The notes: generated from the sequence alone by a model not told the origin. A stretch of 35,444 nucleotides of DNA from Acholeplasmataceae bacterium (GCA_012744295.1 JAAYIB010000013.1:1-35444), one strand, 5' to 3'; positions 23,740-32,517 are shown, counted from the stretch's first letter. A program made the numbers and translations.

Positions 23740-26268
23740 ATGTACATACTTTATAATCTGATTTTTTGCTCGGCCCTCGTGCTGGTGCTGCCTTACTTCA
23801 TTTACCGTTCCCTGACGGAAAAAGGCTTCAAAAAACGTTTTCGCCAGAACCTTGGGTTTATCCGCGAGCAGGAAATCGAAGCCGTTGCCGGCAAGGAATG
23901 CATCTGGATTCACGGAGCGTCCGTCGGCGAGATAGTGGCGACGAGCCCCCTGGTCAAGGAGATACGCAAGGCCATGCCCCAGGCAAGGATTCTGGTTTCC
24001 TCCGTAACCACGAGCGGGTATGACATGGCGCATCAGATCATACCGGAAGCGGACGCCATCATTTACTTCCCGCTTGACCTGCCCTTTGTGTCAGAGTCCT
24101 ATGTCCGCAGAATCATGCCCCGCGTCTTTCTGCCTGTGGAAACCGAGCTTTGGCCGAATTTCCTGCGGGCAATGCGCGCGCGCAAGATTCCCGTCATGAT
24201 GGTCAACGGCCGCATCAGCGAAAAATCCGTCAAGACCTATCGCTATCTTTACGGCATACTGGAAGATATGCTGGGCAGCGTCAGCCGCTTCTGCATGCAG
24301 TCTACGATCGACGCGGAATATATCGCCCACCTGGGCGCGGATAAACGCAAGATTATTGTTACGGGCAATACGAAATTTGACCAGACCTACGCCGAGGTAA
24401 CGCAGGAGGACCTTTTGCGCTACAAGGAAGAACTCGGTCTCGCCGCGAGCTTTCCCGTAATTGTGGCGGGCTCTACGCATCCGACAGAGGAAAGGCAGCT
24501 TTTTGAAGCCTTCAGCGAGGTCAGGAAGAACTACCCGGATGCGCGGCTTGTCATTGCACCCCGTAAAATCGGCAGGGCCGAGGAAATCGCCAGGCTTGGC
24601 AGACAGTTCGGCTTCGAGGCCGGACTGCGCTCCAGGCTGCTGGCACTTAAGGGTGAGCGGCCGCAATATCCCCTGCTGTTGATTGATACCATCGGCGAGC
24701 TCGGCAGGATTTACGCCGTAGGCGACCTTGTGTTCGTCGGCGGCAGCCTGATCAGGCACGGCGGACATAACGTCCTTGAGCCCGCCGCCCACGGCAAGCC
24801 GATTCTTGTCGGCCCCAGCATGTCGAACTTCAAGGACTCCTTCTCTCTGCTGCGTAAAAGCGGCGCCTGCAGGCAGGTAAAGGATGAAAAAGAGCTGACG
24901 GTCGAAATGCTGGCCATCATCGACAACGACGCCCTGCGTGAAAACATGGGCAGCGCCTCCCTGCAGGTTATCAGGGAAAACCGCGGAGCGGCCGTGCGCA
25001 GCATCGAGTACCTTGTGGAGCTGCTTGATTTGACAGCGACCGAGTGCCGTGTAAACGCCCACTATCGCATCAACACGCGCAACATCAACGAGGAAGGCGG
25101 GACGCACCTAAGGCGCGGCGACGCAATCACCCAGTACCTGTTCCAGCTTGCCCACGGCCATGACAACAATGTTCTTGACTGGCTCGTCCTGGGCATTCTC
25201 AGCTTGTTTTCGGTTATTTACGAGGCAGGCGTACGTTTCAAGCTCGGGCTTTACCAGCTTGGGTTTTGCAGGCAGACAAAACTGCCCTGCTGCGTTATCA
25301 GTATCGGCAATATTACCGTCGGCGGAACAGGCAAGACTCCCACCGCGCAAAAAATGGCGCTGAGCATACAGAAAATGGGCTACCGCGTAGTAATTCTGAA
25401 CCGCGGCTACCGTTCCCACTGGGGTGATGAGCTCGGCGTCGTCAGCGACGGCAAGAAAATCTTCATGACTGCCTACGAGGCGGGCGACGAGGCCTATCTG
25501 ATGGCCAAGACGCTGCCCGGCATACCCGTCGTCATCGGCAAGAACCGCGCCGTTACGGGCGAGTTTGCCGTCCGGAAACTGGACGCCCAGGTCATCATTA
25601 TGGACGATGGCTACCAGCATTGGACGCTGCAACGCGACCTGGACGTTGTTTTAGTGGACACCCTGAACATGTTCGGCAACAGGCGCCTTCTGCCGCGCGG
25701 TACTTTGCGCGAACCGCTGCAGAACCTTGACCGCGCGGGGCTCTTTCTCCTGACGAAGACCGACCAGAGCTCGATTTTTTCCCGCGCCGAGCTCAGGGAC
25801 ATCCTGGCCAGGCACAACAAAAAAGCGCCGATTATCGAAAGCGTGCACAGACCTGTTAACTTCGTGGAAATCGCCGACTGGTACAAGGGCCTGCTGACAA
25901 CCGCCAAATCCCTGGAGGATCTCTGCGGCAGCTCCGTCATGGTCTTTTCCGCCATCGGCAATCCTTCCTCCTTCGAACAGACGCTGGCGGACGTCGGGCT
26001 TGACATCAAGGAAGCCATCCGCTATCCCGACCATCACGACTACGGCATGCTTGAAATGCAGTACATCATGGAAAGAGCGATCAAGGAAAACGTCCGCGCC
26101 CTGATTACGACGGCCAAGGACGCAGTCAAGATACCGACCGAGTTCATCTATTTCGAGCGCGAAGTACCTCTTTACATATTGAACATGGAAATTCAAATTA
26201 CGGACGGCAGGGATTTGTTCCAGAAAACAATTGCGAAAGCCATCGAAAAGGAGACAAAGCTAAAATGA
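23740..26268 (+). CDS. waaA-lpxK: Fused Kdo transferase (WaaA/KdtA) and lipid A 4'-kinase (LpxK)
   Basis: One 842-aa reading frame carries two enzymes. Residues 1 to about 430 are a complete GT30 Kdo transferase, with an N-terminal anchor, the GASVGE motif whose Glu64 matches the catalytic Glu60 of E. coli WaaA, ETELWPN, and GGSLIRHGGHNVLEPA. A hydrophilic linker (about 430-465) leads to a complete LpxK: AHGHDNNVLDWLVLGILSL (membrane-surface helix), the P-loop VGGTGKT at 527-533, NRGYRS, and MDDGYQHW. No stop codon, ribosome-binding site or start codon separates the halves, so the fusion looks real. LpxK acts just before WaaA, so the protein would perform consecutive steps, though in the opposite order to the domains. 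kdsB overlaps its end (ATGA). Confidence 0.94.
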   Translation: MYILYNLIFCSALVLVLPYFIYRSLTEKGFKKRFRQNLGFIREQEIEAVAGKECIWIHGASVGEIVATSPLVKEIRKAMPQARILVSSVTTSGYDMAHQIIPEADAIIYFPLDLPFVSESYVRRIMPRVFLPVETELWPNFLRAMRARKIPVMMVNGRISEKSVKTYRYLYGILEDMLGSVSRFCMQSTIDAEYIAHLGADKRKIIVTGNTKFDQTYAEVTQEDLLRYKEELGLAASFPVIVAGSTHPTEERQLFEAFSEVRKNYPDARLVIAPRKIGRAEEIARLGRQFGFEAGLRSRLLALKGERPQYPLLLIDTIGELGRIYAVGDLVFVGGSLIRHGGHNVLEPAAHGKPILVGPSMSNFKDSFSLLRKSGACRQVKDEKELTVEMLAIIDNDALRENMGSASLQVIRENRGAAVRSIEYLVELLDLTATECRVNAHYRINTRNINEEGGTHLRRGDAITQYLFQLAHGHDNNVLDWLVLGILSLFSVIYEAGVRFKLGLYQLGFCRQTKLPCCVISIGNITVGGTGKTPTAQKMALSIQKMGYRVVILNRGYRSHWGDELGVVSDGKKIFMTAYEAGDEAYLMAKTLPGIPVVIGKNRAVTGEFAVRKLDAQVIIMDDGYQHWTLQRDLDVVLVDTLNMFGNRRLLPRGTLREPLQNLDRAGLFLLTKTDQSSIFSRAELRDILARHNKKAPIIESVHRPVNFVEIADWYKGLLTTAKSLEDLCGSSVMVFSAIGNPSSFEQTLADVGLDIKEAIRYPDHHDYGMLEMQYIMERAIKENVRALITTAKDAVKIPTEFIYFEREVPLYILNMEIQITDGRDLFQKTIAKAIEKETKLK

Positions 26269-27008
26269 AAGTTCTTTGCGTAATACCGGCGCGTTATGCC
26301 TCTACCAGGCTGCCCGGCAAACCGCTGGCGCTGATAGCCGGCAAACCGATGATTCAGCACGTTTACGAACGCGCCTCGCGCGCGGCGATTCCGAGTGAAG
26401 TGGTAGTGGCGACCGACAGCGAGCTTGTGGCTGAAGCAGTCAGGAATTTCGGCGGCAAGGTCATGATGACTTCGCCCGAACATCCGAGCGGCACGGACCG
26501 CCTGGCCGAAGTCGCGCTCAGCTACGGCGACGCCGACGTCATCATCAACGTGCAGGGCGACGAGCCGATGATTCCGCCCGAAATAATTGACCGCCTGGCG
26601 CAGGCTTTTGAAGATAACGAGGACCTGAACATGGCTACGCTGAAGACGGTAATGGACGAGGCGGATTACAACAACCCCAATACCGTCAAGGTCGTAACCG
26701 ACCAGAACGGCTATGCCCTCTATTTTTCGCGCAGCCTGCTGCCCTATCCGCGCAACAAGACCGCTGACTTCAAGGTTTACAAGCACGTCGGCATTTATGC
26801 CTACCGCCGCAGCTTTCTTTTGAGCTATGCCGCCTACGAACCGACCCCGCTCGAACAGATCGAATGCCTCGAACAGCTCCGCGTGCTGGAAAACGGCGAG
26901 AGAATCAAGGTCCTGGAATGCAAGTTCAAGGGCATCGGCATCGATACGCCCGAAGACCTGGCAGCCATTAACGCCCTCTTTATCAGGATGGAGGCAATGA
27001 AGGAATAA
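26265..27008 (+). CDS. kdsB: 3-deoxy-manno-octulosonate cytidylyltransferase KdsB
   Basis: This enzyme activates Kdo to CMP-Kdo, the donor for WaaA (247 aa). The nucleotide-binding signature IPARYASTRLPGKPL lies at residues 7-21. VQGDEP contains metal-binding Asp99, HVGIYAYRR is the Kdo pocket block, and GIGIDTPEDL ends the domain. It begins inside the last codons of the waaA-lpxK fusion, so donor and transferase are made together. Confidence 0.97.
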   Translation: MKVLCVIPARYASTRLPGKPLALIAGKPMIQHVYERASRAAIPSEVVVATDSELVAEAVRNFGGKVMMTSPEHPSGTDRLAEVALSYGDADVIINVQGDEPMIPPEIIDRLAQAFEDNEDLNMATLKTVMDEADYNNPNTVKVVTDQNGYALYFSRSLLPYPRNKTADFKVYKHVGIYAYRRSFLLSYAAYEPTPLEQIECLEQLRVLENGERIKVLECKFKGIGIDTPEDLAAINALFIRMEAMKE

Positions 27009-27076
27009 ATACCGCAGGGCAAGCGGCCATCCCGGCTGAAATTGTTTCCCTGCCGTCAAGACAAGGAGTGATATTC

Positions 27077-27895
27077 ATGAATATTGTGAAAGTCGGCAAT
27101 TACGAGGTAGGACAGGGAAAACCGCTGCTTTTGATGGCAGGACCCTGTGTTCTGGAAGGTTACGAACGCAGCCTCGCCATCGGCAGGGCTGTCAAGGAAA
27201 TAGCCGACAGGCTCGGCATTCCCTACGTTTTCAAGGCCTCCTACGACAAAGCCAACAGGTCATCTTACAATTCCTTCCGCGGACCCGGACTGGAAGAAGG
27301 CCTGCGCATCATCGCCCAGATTAAGCAAGACCTCGGCGTGCCCGCCGTCAGCGACATCCATGAATGCTGCCAGGTGGAAAAAGCGGCCGAGGTGCTCGAT
27401 ATTCTGCAGATACCGGCGTTCCTCTGCCGCCAGACGGACCTCGTCTACGAGGCCGCGAAGACCGGCAGAACCGTCAACATCAAAAAGGGACAGTTCCTTG
27501 CGCCCTGGGATATGAAGAACGTCGTCGCCAAGGCCGAGGAAGCCGGCAGCCGCAGCATCATGCTGACAGAACGCGGCGCCAGCTTCGGCTACAACGCGCT
27601 TGTGACCGACATGCGCTCGCTGCCGATCATGAGAGAGCTCGGCTATCCCGTCGTCATGGACGCCACGCACAGCGTGCAGATTCCGGGCGGACAGGGCACG
27701 ACCTCCGGCGGCCAGAGCAAGTTTGTGCCGCATATGGCGCGGGCGGCTGCCGCCGTCGGTATCGACGCGCTTTTCCTCGAGGTTCACGACAACCCGGCCG
27801 AGGCGCTTTCCGACGGACCGAACATGGTGCCCATAGAGATGCTCGAGCCGTTGCTGCGCGACGTCCTCGCCATCGACAGGCTCGTCCGCAAGTAG
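27077..27895 (+). CDS. kdsA: 3-deoxy-8-phosphooctulonate synthase KdsA
   Basis: This enzyme condenses phosphoenolpyruvate with arabinose-5-phosphate to Kdo-8-phosphate (272 aa). The family blocks FKASYDKANRSS, GQFLAPWDMKN and DATHSVQIPGGQG are all present. Cys24 in MAGPCVLE sits where metal-independent enzymes such as that of E. coli have Asn, so this should be the metal-dependent class, as in Aquifex. I chose ATG 27077 with AAGGAG at 27063-27068; a GTG at 27068 is in frame but overlaps that site. A 68-base gap separates it from kdsB, and a palindromic element begins just after its stop codon. Confidence 0.96.
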   Translation: MNIVKVGNYEVGQGKPLLLMAGPCVLEGYERSLAIGRAVKEIADRLGIPYVFKASYDKANRSSYNSFRGPGLEEGLRIIAQIKQDLGVPAVSDIHECCQVEKAAEVLDILQIPAFLCRQTDLVYEAAKTGRTVNIKKGQFLAPWDMKNVVAKAEEAGSRSIMLTERGASFGYNALVTDMRSLPIMRELGYPVVMDATHSVQIPGGQGTTSGGQSKFVPHMARAAAAVGIDALFLEVHDNPAEALSDGPNMVPIEMLEPLLRDVLAIDRLVRK

Positions 27896-27898
27896 ACA

Positions 27899-27955
27899 GT
27901 GGGGACGTTCCTTTTTTGTCAACTTTTTGAGCGTGCCAAAAAGAACCGTCCCCGA
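27899..27955. repeat. REP-like imperfect palindrome after kdsA
   Basis: The left arm GGGGACGTTCCTTTTTTG (27901-27918) is the near-complement of the right arm CCAAAAAGAACCGTCCCC (27936-27953), around a 17-base loop. The pairing has small bulges. From memory, AAAGAACCGTCCCC and its complement recur in many unrelated bacterial genomes as REP-type elements associated with REP-associated Y1 transposases. None is encoded here. It lies 3 bases after the kdsA stop codon within an otherwise tightly packed operon, so it is probably an insertion that now sits in the transcript as a hairpin. Confidence 0.75.
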
Positions 27956-27997
27956 TGGCACGAAGCATATTTTTCCAAGTGAAAGGATTGAAGAACA

Positions 27998-28963
27998 ATG
28001 CTGGAAAACGCACGTAAGGTCTTAAAGCTTGAAGCCGAGGCGATTTTAGAGCTGATTCCGCGGATAAACGGACAGTTCAGCGCCGCCGTTGATATGATTC
28101 TTGCCTGTCCGGGCCGGGCCGTTATTACGGGCATGGGCAAATCGGGCATCATCGGCAGAAAGATGGCGGCAACCTTCGCCAGTACGGGCACGCCTTCCTT
28201 ATACATGCACCCGGCGGAGGGAATTCATGGCGATTTGGGCATGGTAACCTCCGACGACGTCGTGATCGCGCTGTCTAACAGCGGCGAAACGGCGGAAGTG
28301 CTGCATATTCTTCCTTCCCTGCGCCGGATAGGCGCGAAAATCATCGTTATGGTAGGCAATCCGAATTCCTCGCTCGGCAAGAATGCCGATATCGTTTTAG
28401 ACGTCGGTGTTTCCCGCGAGGCTTGTCCGCTCGGCCTTGCCCCGACCTCGAGCACGACCGCCGCGCTTGCCTTTGGCGATGCGCTGGCCGTCGCTCTTTT
28501 GTCCAAGCGCAAGTTTACCCCCGACCAGTTCGCCGTTTTCCATCCGGGCGGCTCGCTCGGCAGGAAGCTTTTGATGACTGTGGCCGACGTAATGCACGGA
28601 GGCGAGGATAACCCCGTGGTCAGGGGCGACGCTACGGTGCAGGAAGCACTGTTCGTCATAACCGACAAGGGACTCGGCGCCGTCACGGTCGTAGACAATG
28701 ACGGCAGGATGGTCGGCGTGCTGACCGACGGCGACATCCGCCGCGGACTAAGCCACGGCTTTGACTTCCTTGCCCGTCCTGTAACCGAGCTGATGACGAG
28801 GGAACCGAAGACAATCACTCAGGACAAACTCGCGGCCCAGGCGCTGCACCTGATGGAAAGCAACAAGCCGCGGCCGATTACCGTGCTTCCGGTTATTGAC
28901 GGCGACAGGCATGTCATCGGGCTTCTGCACATGACCGACCTTGTCCGTCAGGGGGTGGTCTGA
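27998..28963 (+). CDS. kdsD: Arabinose-5-phosphate isomerase KdsD (KpsF/GutQ family)
   Basis: This enzyme isomerises ribulose-5-phosphate to arabinose-5-phosphate, the entry step of Kdo synthesis (321 aa). An SIS domain spans about residues 30-185, with TGMGKSGIIGRKMAAT, ALSNSGET, and SREACPLGLAPTSSTTA, where the active-site residues lie. FHPGGSLGRKLL follows, then two CBS domains (about 205-260 and 270-321). AAAGGAT precedes the ATG. Its TGA shares one base with the kdsC start codon. Confidence 0.96.
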   Translation: MLENARKVLKLEAEAILELIPRINGQFSAAVDMILACPGRAVITGMGKSGIIGRKMAATFASTGTPSLYMHPAEGIHGDLGMVTSDDVVIALSNSGETAEVLHILPSLRRIGAKIIVMVGNPNSSLGKNADIVLDVGVSREACPLGLAPTSSTTAALAFGDALAVALLSKRKFTPDQFAVFHPGGSLGRKLLMTVADVMHGGEDNPVVRGDATVQEALFVITDKGLGAVTVVDNDGRMVGVLTDGDIRRGLSHGFDFLARPVTELMTREPKTITQDKLAAQALHLMESNKPRPITVLPVIDGDRHVIGLLHMTDLVRQGVV

Positions 28964-29544
28964 TGAAGAACGTACATGCCGAAGGGCAGCTCCATTCCCT
29001 GACCGCGAGCATTCTGCGGGCACAAAAAGTCAGGCTTCTGGCGCTCGACGTCGACGGTGTCCTGACGGACGGCGGACTCTATATAAGTGATGAGCGGGAA
29101 GCCTGCAAGCGTTTCAACGTGCAGGACGGCCTTGCCATCAGCTGCGCGCTGCGTAACGGCCTTGTCATTGCGATTCTGACGGGACGCCAGAGCGGCATCG
29201 TGCTGCGCCGTGCCGAGGAACTGGGCATCAGCGAGGTCTATCAGGGCGTGAAGGACAAAAGAAAGATGCTGGAAAATCTGGCCGCCAAACACGGCCTTGA
29301 CTTAAACGAAACGGCCTACATGGGCGACGACCTTAATGACCTCTCCGCACTTGCCGCGGCAGGTCTTGCCTGCGCCCCCGCGAACGCCGCCGCGGAAGTC
29401 AGGGAGAGGGCGCACTGCGTCGCCGGGCACAAAGGCGGAGAAGGCGCGGTGCGCGAAGTAATCGAAACCATTTTGAAGGCACAGGGCCTGTGGCCAAAGA
29501 TCGTGGCCTCATATATCAACGAAGGGCAGGGAGACAGTCAGTAA
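28963..29544 (+). CDS. kdsC: Kdo-8-phosphate phosphatase KdsC
   Basis: This HAD-type phosphatase (193 aa) removes the phosphate from Kdo-8-phosphate. The catalytic motif LDVDGVLTDG has Asp29 and Asp31, the second motif is AILTGRQS, and YMGDDLNDLSAL carries the magnesium-binding acids. It lacks a cap insertion, as expected for tetrameric KdsC. The start shares one base with the kdsD stop codon, and the stop shares one base with the next start codon, so the three genes should be translationally coupled. Confidence 0.95.
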   Translation: MKNVHAEGQLHSLTASILRAQKVRLLALDVDGVLTDGGLYISDEREACKRFNVQDGLAISCALRNGLVIAILTGRQSGIVLRRAEELGISEVYQGVKDKRKMLENLAAKHGLDLNETAYMGDDLNDLSALAAAGLACAPANAAAEVRERAHCVAGHKGGEGAVREVIETILKAQGLWPKIVASYINEGQGDSQ

Positions 29545-30449
29545 TGTGGCTTTATTATTTCTTAAAGACATTGAGTGCGGTCATTTCGCACTTGCCATAT
29601 CGATTGGTTGTCCGCCTGGGCATCGTTTTAGGCCGACTTTATGCCGTTATTGCCAAAAAGCAGCGGCTCAGGGCCGAAAAAAACCTGCGCGAACGCCTGG
29701 GGCTTTCCGGCGAAGACGCAGAGCAAAAGGCAAAATCCTTGTTTGTCAAGACCGGCATCACCTTTCTGGAGATCCTCTATATGCCGGCTCTGAACAAGGA
29801 CAACATCCGCGGCCTTGTCACCATGGACAGGCAGGAGGTTTTGTGGGAGGAACTCGCCAAGGGGCGGGGCGTTATTATTCTGGCGTGCCACATGGACAAC
29901 TGGGAGTGGCTCGGCGCCGCCCTGGCCTTGTACGGCTTTCCCCTGAGCGCGGTCGAAAAACCGCAGCCGAACAGGGTCTACAGCAAGTTTATGAACGAGC
30001 TTCGCACCGGAGCGGGCCAGGAAATCTTTTCCCGCGGGACCAGCGAGATCCTCGGCTGCGCCCGCACCATGAAAAAGGGACGGATGCTGGGGCTCGTCGC
30101 CGATCAGGATGGCGGTTACAACGGCATTTTCGTGCCGTTCTTCGGCAAAATGGCCTCGACGCCGAACGGACCCGCCTACTTCGCAAGAAAATTCAGGGCG
30201 CCGGTCGTGCCGGTCTTTATTATCCGCAATGAGAACTATGTCGGCCACAAGGCCTTCGTCAGGGACCCCATTTATTATGAGGATACCGGCGACCGCAAAG
30301 CCGATGACTATAACGTTACGCTGAAGATGACGCAGGTCGTAGAGGAAGTAATCAGGGAGTATCCGGACAACTGGCTCTGGTTCCAGCACCGTTGGAACAC
30401 GCCATACACGCCGCCGGAAGAAGTTGGTGGAGCGACCGATGAAAAATAA
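29544..30449 (+). CDS. Lipid A late acyltransferase, LpxL/LpxM (HtrB/MsbB) family, copy 2
   Basis: This is a second inner-membrane lipid A acyltransferase (301 aa from ATG 29544, AGGGAG at 29527-29532). An in-frame upstream start at 29490 would lie inside kdsC. The HX4E motif is HMDNWE, with His116 and Glu121. LGLVADQDGGYNGIFVPFFG, RKFRAPVVPVFI and NWLWFQHRWN follow as in copy 1 at 16748. The two copies differ clearly in sequence, so they probably add different chains or differ in timing. An N-terminal hydrophobic stretch (about 5-36) anchors it. It overlaps lptC by 11 bases. Confidence 0.92.
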   Translation: MWLYYFLKTLSAVISHLPYRLVVRLGIVLGRLYAVIAKKQRLRAEKNLRERLGLSGEDAEQKAKSLFVKTGITFLEILYMPALNKDNIRGLVTMDRQEVLWEELAKGRGVIILACHMDNWEWLGAALALYGFPLSAVEKPQPNRVYSKFMNELRTGAGQEIFSRGTSEILGCARTMKKGRMLGLVADQDGGYNGIFVPFFGKMASTPNGPAYFARKFRAPVVPVFIIRNENYVGHKAFVRDPIYYEDTGDRKADDYNVTLKMTQVVEEVIREYPDNWLWFQHRWNTPYTPPEEVGGATDEK

Positions 30450-30993
30450 GAAGATGCTGCTGACAATTGCCGCCGGCATGGCTCTTTTGGGACTGGTGGT
30501 TTTCTGGCTGATGCAGGGCAGCGCGCCGACTGCGCCGCCTAAACCTCCGGGCAGCACAGACGAGGAAAACCTGCGCGTGCTGAACAGCTCCCTGAAGGAA
30601 GAAAAGGACGGCAGGCTCGTCTGGGAGCTGCAGATAGGTGAAATGGAGTATCACAGGAAAACGGACAAAGGCACCATGAAGAACGTGAGCGGCAAATGGT
30701 ATCGCGAAGACGGCAGCGTTCTATCGATTTCCTCCGACGGCGGCGAGCTGCTGCTAAGTAAGAAGGACGTCCGCCTGAAGGGCAATGTGCGTGCGAATCT
30801 TTCGAGCGGCGGCGAGATAGCGGCCGACGAACTCGGCTGGCTGCAGTCGGAGGACAGTATTACGGCCTCGGGCAGCGTCAGGCTGACGAAGGACGACGTC
30901 GTAGCGACGGCGGACAAGGCCGTCACCGACACCGGCATGGAGCAGCTGAGGCTTGAAGGCAACGCAGAGGTACGGAAGGGAGTTCAACCATGA
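30439..30993 (+). CDS. lptC: LPS export protein LptC
   Basis: This bitopic inner-membrane LptC protein (184 aa) receives LPS from the LptB-permease complex and passes it to LptA. A single N-terminal helix (about residues 5-25) is followed by a periplasmic beta-jellyroll of about 140 residues, visible as regularly spaced strands such as WELQIGEMEYHR and LSKKDVRLKGNVRANL. ATG 30439 has GGTGGAG just upstream and lies within the end of the acyltransferase gene. The lptA start overlaps its stop codon (ATGA). Length and order (lptC-lptA-lptB) match the usual arrangement. Confidence 0.9.
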   Translation: MKNKKMLLTIAAGMALLGLVVFWLMQGSAPTAPPKPPGSTDEENLRVLNSSLKEEKDGRLVWELQIGEMEYHRKTDKGTMKNVSGKWYREDGSVLSISSDGGELLLSKKDVRLKGNVRANLSSGGEIAADELGWLQSEDSITASGSVRLTKDDVVATADKAVTDTGMEQLRLEGNAEVRKGVQP

Positions 30994-31724
30994 AAAAACA
31001 GATAGGCATCTTATTGCTCGCCTGTGCCTTGGCCGCGGGCGGCATCGTTACAGCAGCGGCAGCCGAGGCTCCGACCACGGTCAGGGGCGACGTGATTGAA
31101 TACAATACGAAGACCGGCGTCACGACGGCTACGGGCAGCGTGCTGATAACGCAGCAGGACGGCGAGGCCCGTGCCGGTGCCGCGGAATATAACACGAAGA
31201 CGGGAACGGGCAGGCTGACGGGCGGCGTGACGGCCACCAAGGGAGCGACAAGCATCAATTGCGACACGCTCGTCCTCCATGACGAAAACCACGTCAGCGC
31301 GATCGGCGGCGCCTCCCTGACCACAGAGGGCAGGAATCTCCGCTCCGAACGCGTCGAATACTACAAGGACCGCGAGTTTTTGGAAACTGACGGCTCGTGG
31401 GCCCAGCTTTCGATGGAGGACGGCAGCAAGCTTACAGCCGGCTACATCGGTTACGACGTGCGCCGCGGCTTTGCCAATGCCGAAAGAAACGTGCGCATCG
31501 TCAGCGAGGAGCGCGGCCTGACCGCAACTGCGGACAAGGCGACCTACAGCACGCAGCAGGACGGCGTCATCGAGCTCGTCGGCAACGCGACCGCGACTCA
31601 GGACGGCAATACGCTTACAGGCAACCGCCTGCGCATCGTCAGCGGAAATAAGACGGCCGAAGCTTCCGGCAGCGTGAAAATGGTCTACACGCCGAAGCCT
31701 AAACCGGCCGAAGCCAAGGCTTGA
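30990..31724 (+). CDS. lptA: LptA/OstA family periplasmic LPS bridge protein
   Basis: This is an OstA-domain periplasmic protein (244 aa) with a signal peptide (about residues 1-24, cleavage near AAA-EAP). Strand repeats of the kind GDVIEYNTKTGVTTATGSVLITQ and ADKATYSTQQDGVIELVGNATATQDG are typical for the LptA jellyroll that stacks into the trans-periplasmic bridge. At 244 aa it is longer than E. coli LptA (185 aa), with room for extra strands, so fewer copies might span the periplasm. A Pro/Lys-rich tail (PKPKPAEAKA) ends it. No LptD, its outer-membrane acceptor, is in the window. Confidence 0.92.
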   Translation: MKKQIGILLLACALAAGGIVTAAAAEAPTTVRGDVIEYNTKTGVTTATGSVLITQQDGEARAGAAEYNTKTGTGRLTGGVTATKGATSINCDTLVLHDENHVSAIGGASLTTEGRNLRSERVEYYKDREFLETDGSWAQLSMEDGSKLTAGYIGYDVRRGFANAERNVRIVSEERGLTATADKATYSTQQDGVIELVGNATATQDGNTLTGNRLRIVSGNKTAEASGSVKMVYTPKPKPAEAKA

Positions 31725-31786
31725 AGCTGCGGCTGCAAAACAAGGCTCCAAGAAGTTAACAAGACTTTTTGTCTGGAGGAAACAGA

Positions 31787-32506
31787 GTGCATATTGAAAC
31801 ACGCGACTTAGTAAAGGAATATGGCGGCAGGCGCGTCGTCAACGGCGTCAGCATCAATGTCGAGCAGGGCACCGTGGTCGGCCTTTTAGGGCCGAACGGA
31901 GCCGGCAAGACAACGACTTTTTATATGATCGTCGGCATCGAAAGACCCGACGCCGGCGAAGTCCTGATCGACGGGCGGGAAATAACCGGGATGCCGATGC
32001 ATGAGCGCGCCCGCGCGGGCATAGGCTATCTGCCGCAGGAGGCTTCGATTTTCCGCAAGCTGACCGTGGAAGAGAACATTATGGCAATTCTTGAGGGGAC
32101 CGGACTTTCCTTGGAAAAGCGGCTGGAAAAGATGAACAGTCTGATCAGCGAATTCCATGTCGAGCATATCCGCGGCCGCAAAGGCTCGGAGCTTTCCGGC
32201 GGCGAGCGCAGGCGTGTCGAGATTGCGCGGGCTCTCGCCACCGACCCGTCCTTTATCCTGCTCGACGAACCGTTTGCCGGCATCGACCCGATCGCGGTCG
32301 CCGACATTCAGGGCATGATCGCGCATCTGGCCCGGCGCGGCATCGGCGTCCTGATTACCGACCATAACGTGCGGGAAACCTTGAGTATTGTTGACAAAGC
32401 CTATATACTTAATAACGGGGAAATCCTGATTGCCGGGGACAGCGCCGCGATTGCGGGCGACGAGCTGGCGAGGAAGTTCTACCTTGGCGAGAAATTCACG
32501 CTGTGA
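31787..32506 (+). CDS. lptB: LPS export ABC transporter ATP-binding protein LptB
   Basis: This is the ATPase that powers LPS extraction from the inner membrane (239 aa). Walker A is GPNGAGKT at residues 35-42, the signature is LSGGERRRVEIARAL and Walker B is FILLDEPFAGIDP. GYLPQEASIFRKLTVEENI is a strong LptB marker. It starts with GTG 31787 behind GGAGGA (31775-31780); a TTG at 31769 would lie before that site. The following permease is its membrane partner. Confidence 0.96.
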   Translation: MHIETRDLVKEYGGRRVVNGVSINVEQGTVVGLLGPNGAGKTTTFYMIVGIERPDAGEVLIDGREITGMPMHERARAGIGYLPQEASIFRKLTVEENIMAILEGTGLSLEKRLEKMNSLISEFHVEHIRGRKGSELSGGERRRVEIARALATDPSFILLDEPFAGIDPIAVADIQGMIAHLARRGIGVLITDHNVRETLSIVDKAYILNNGEILIAGDSAAIAGDELARKFYLGEKFTL

Positions 32507-32517
32507 GGAATAAATAA

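Noticed and set aside
27364..27930. 188-codon frame overlapping kdsA
   Set aside because: It is an out-of-frame shadow of kdsA, Arg-rich and without a ribosome-binding site.
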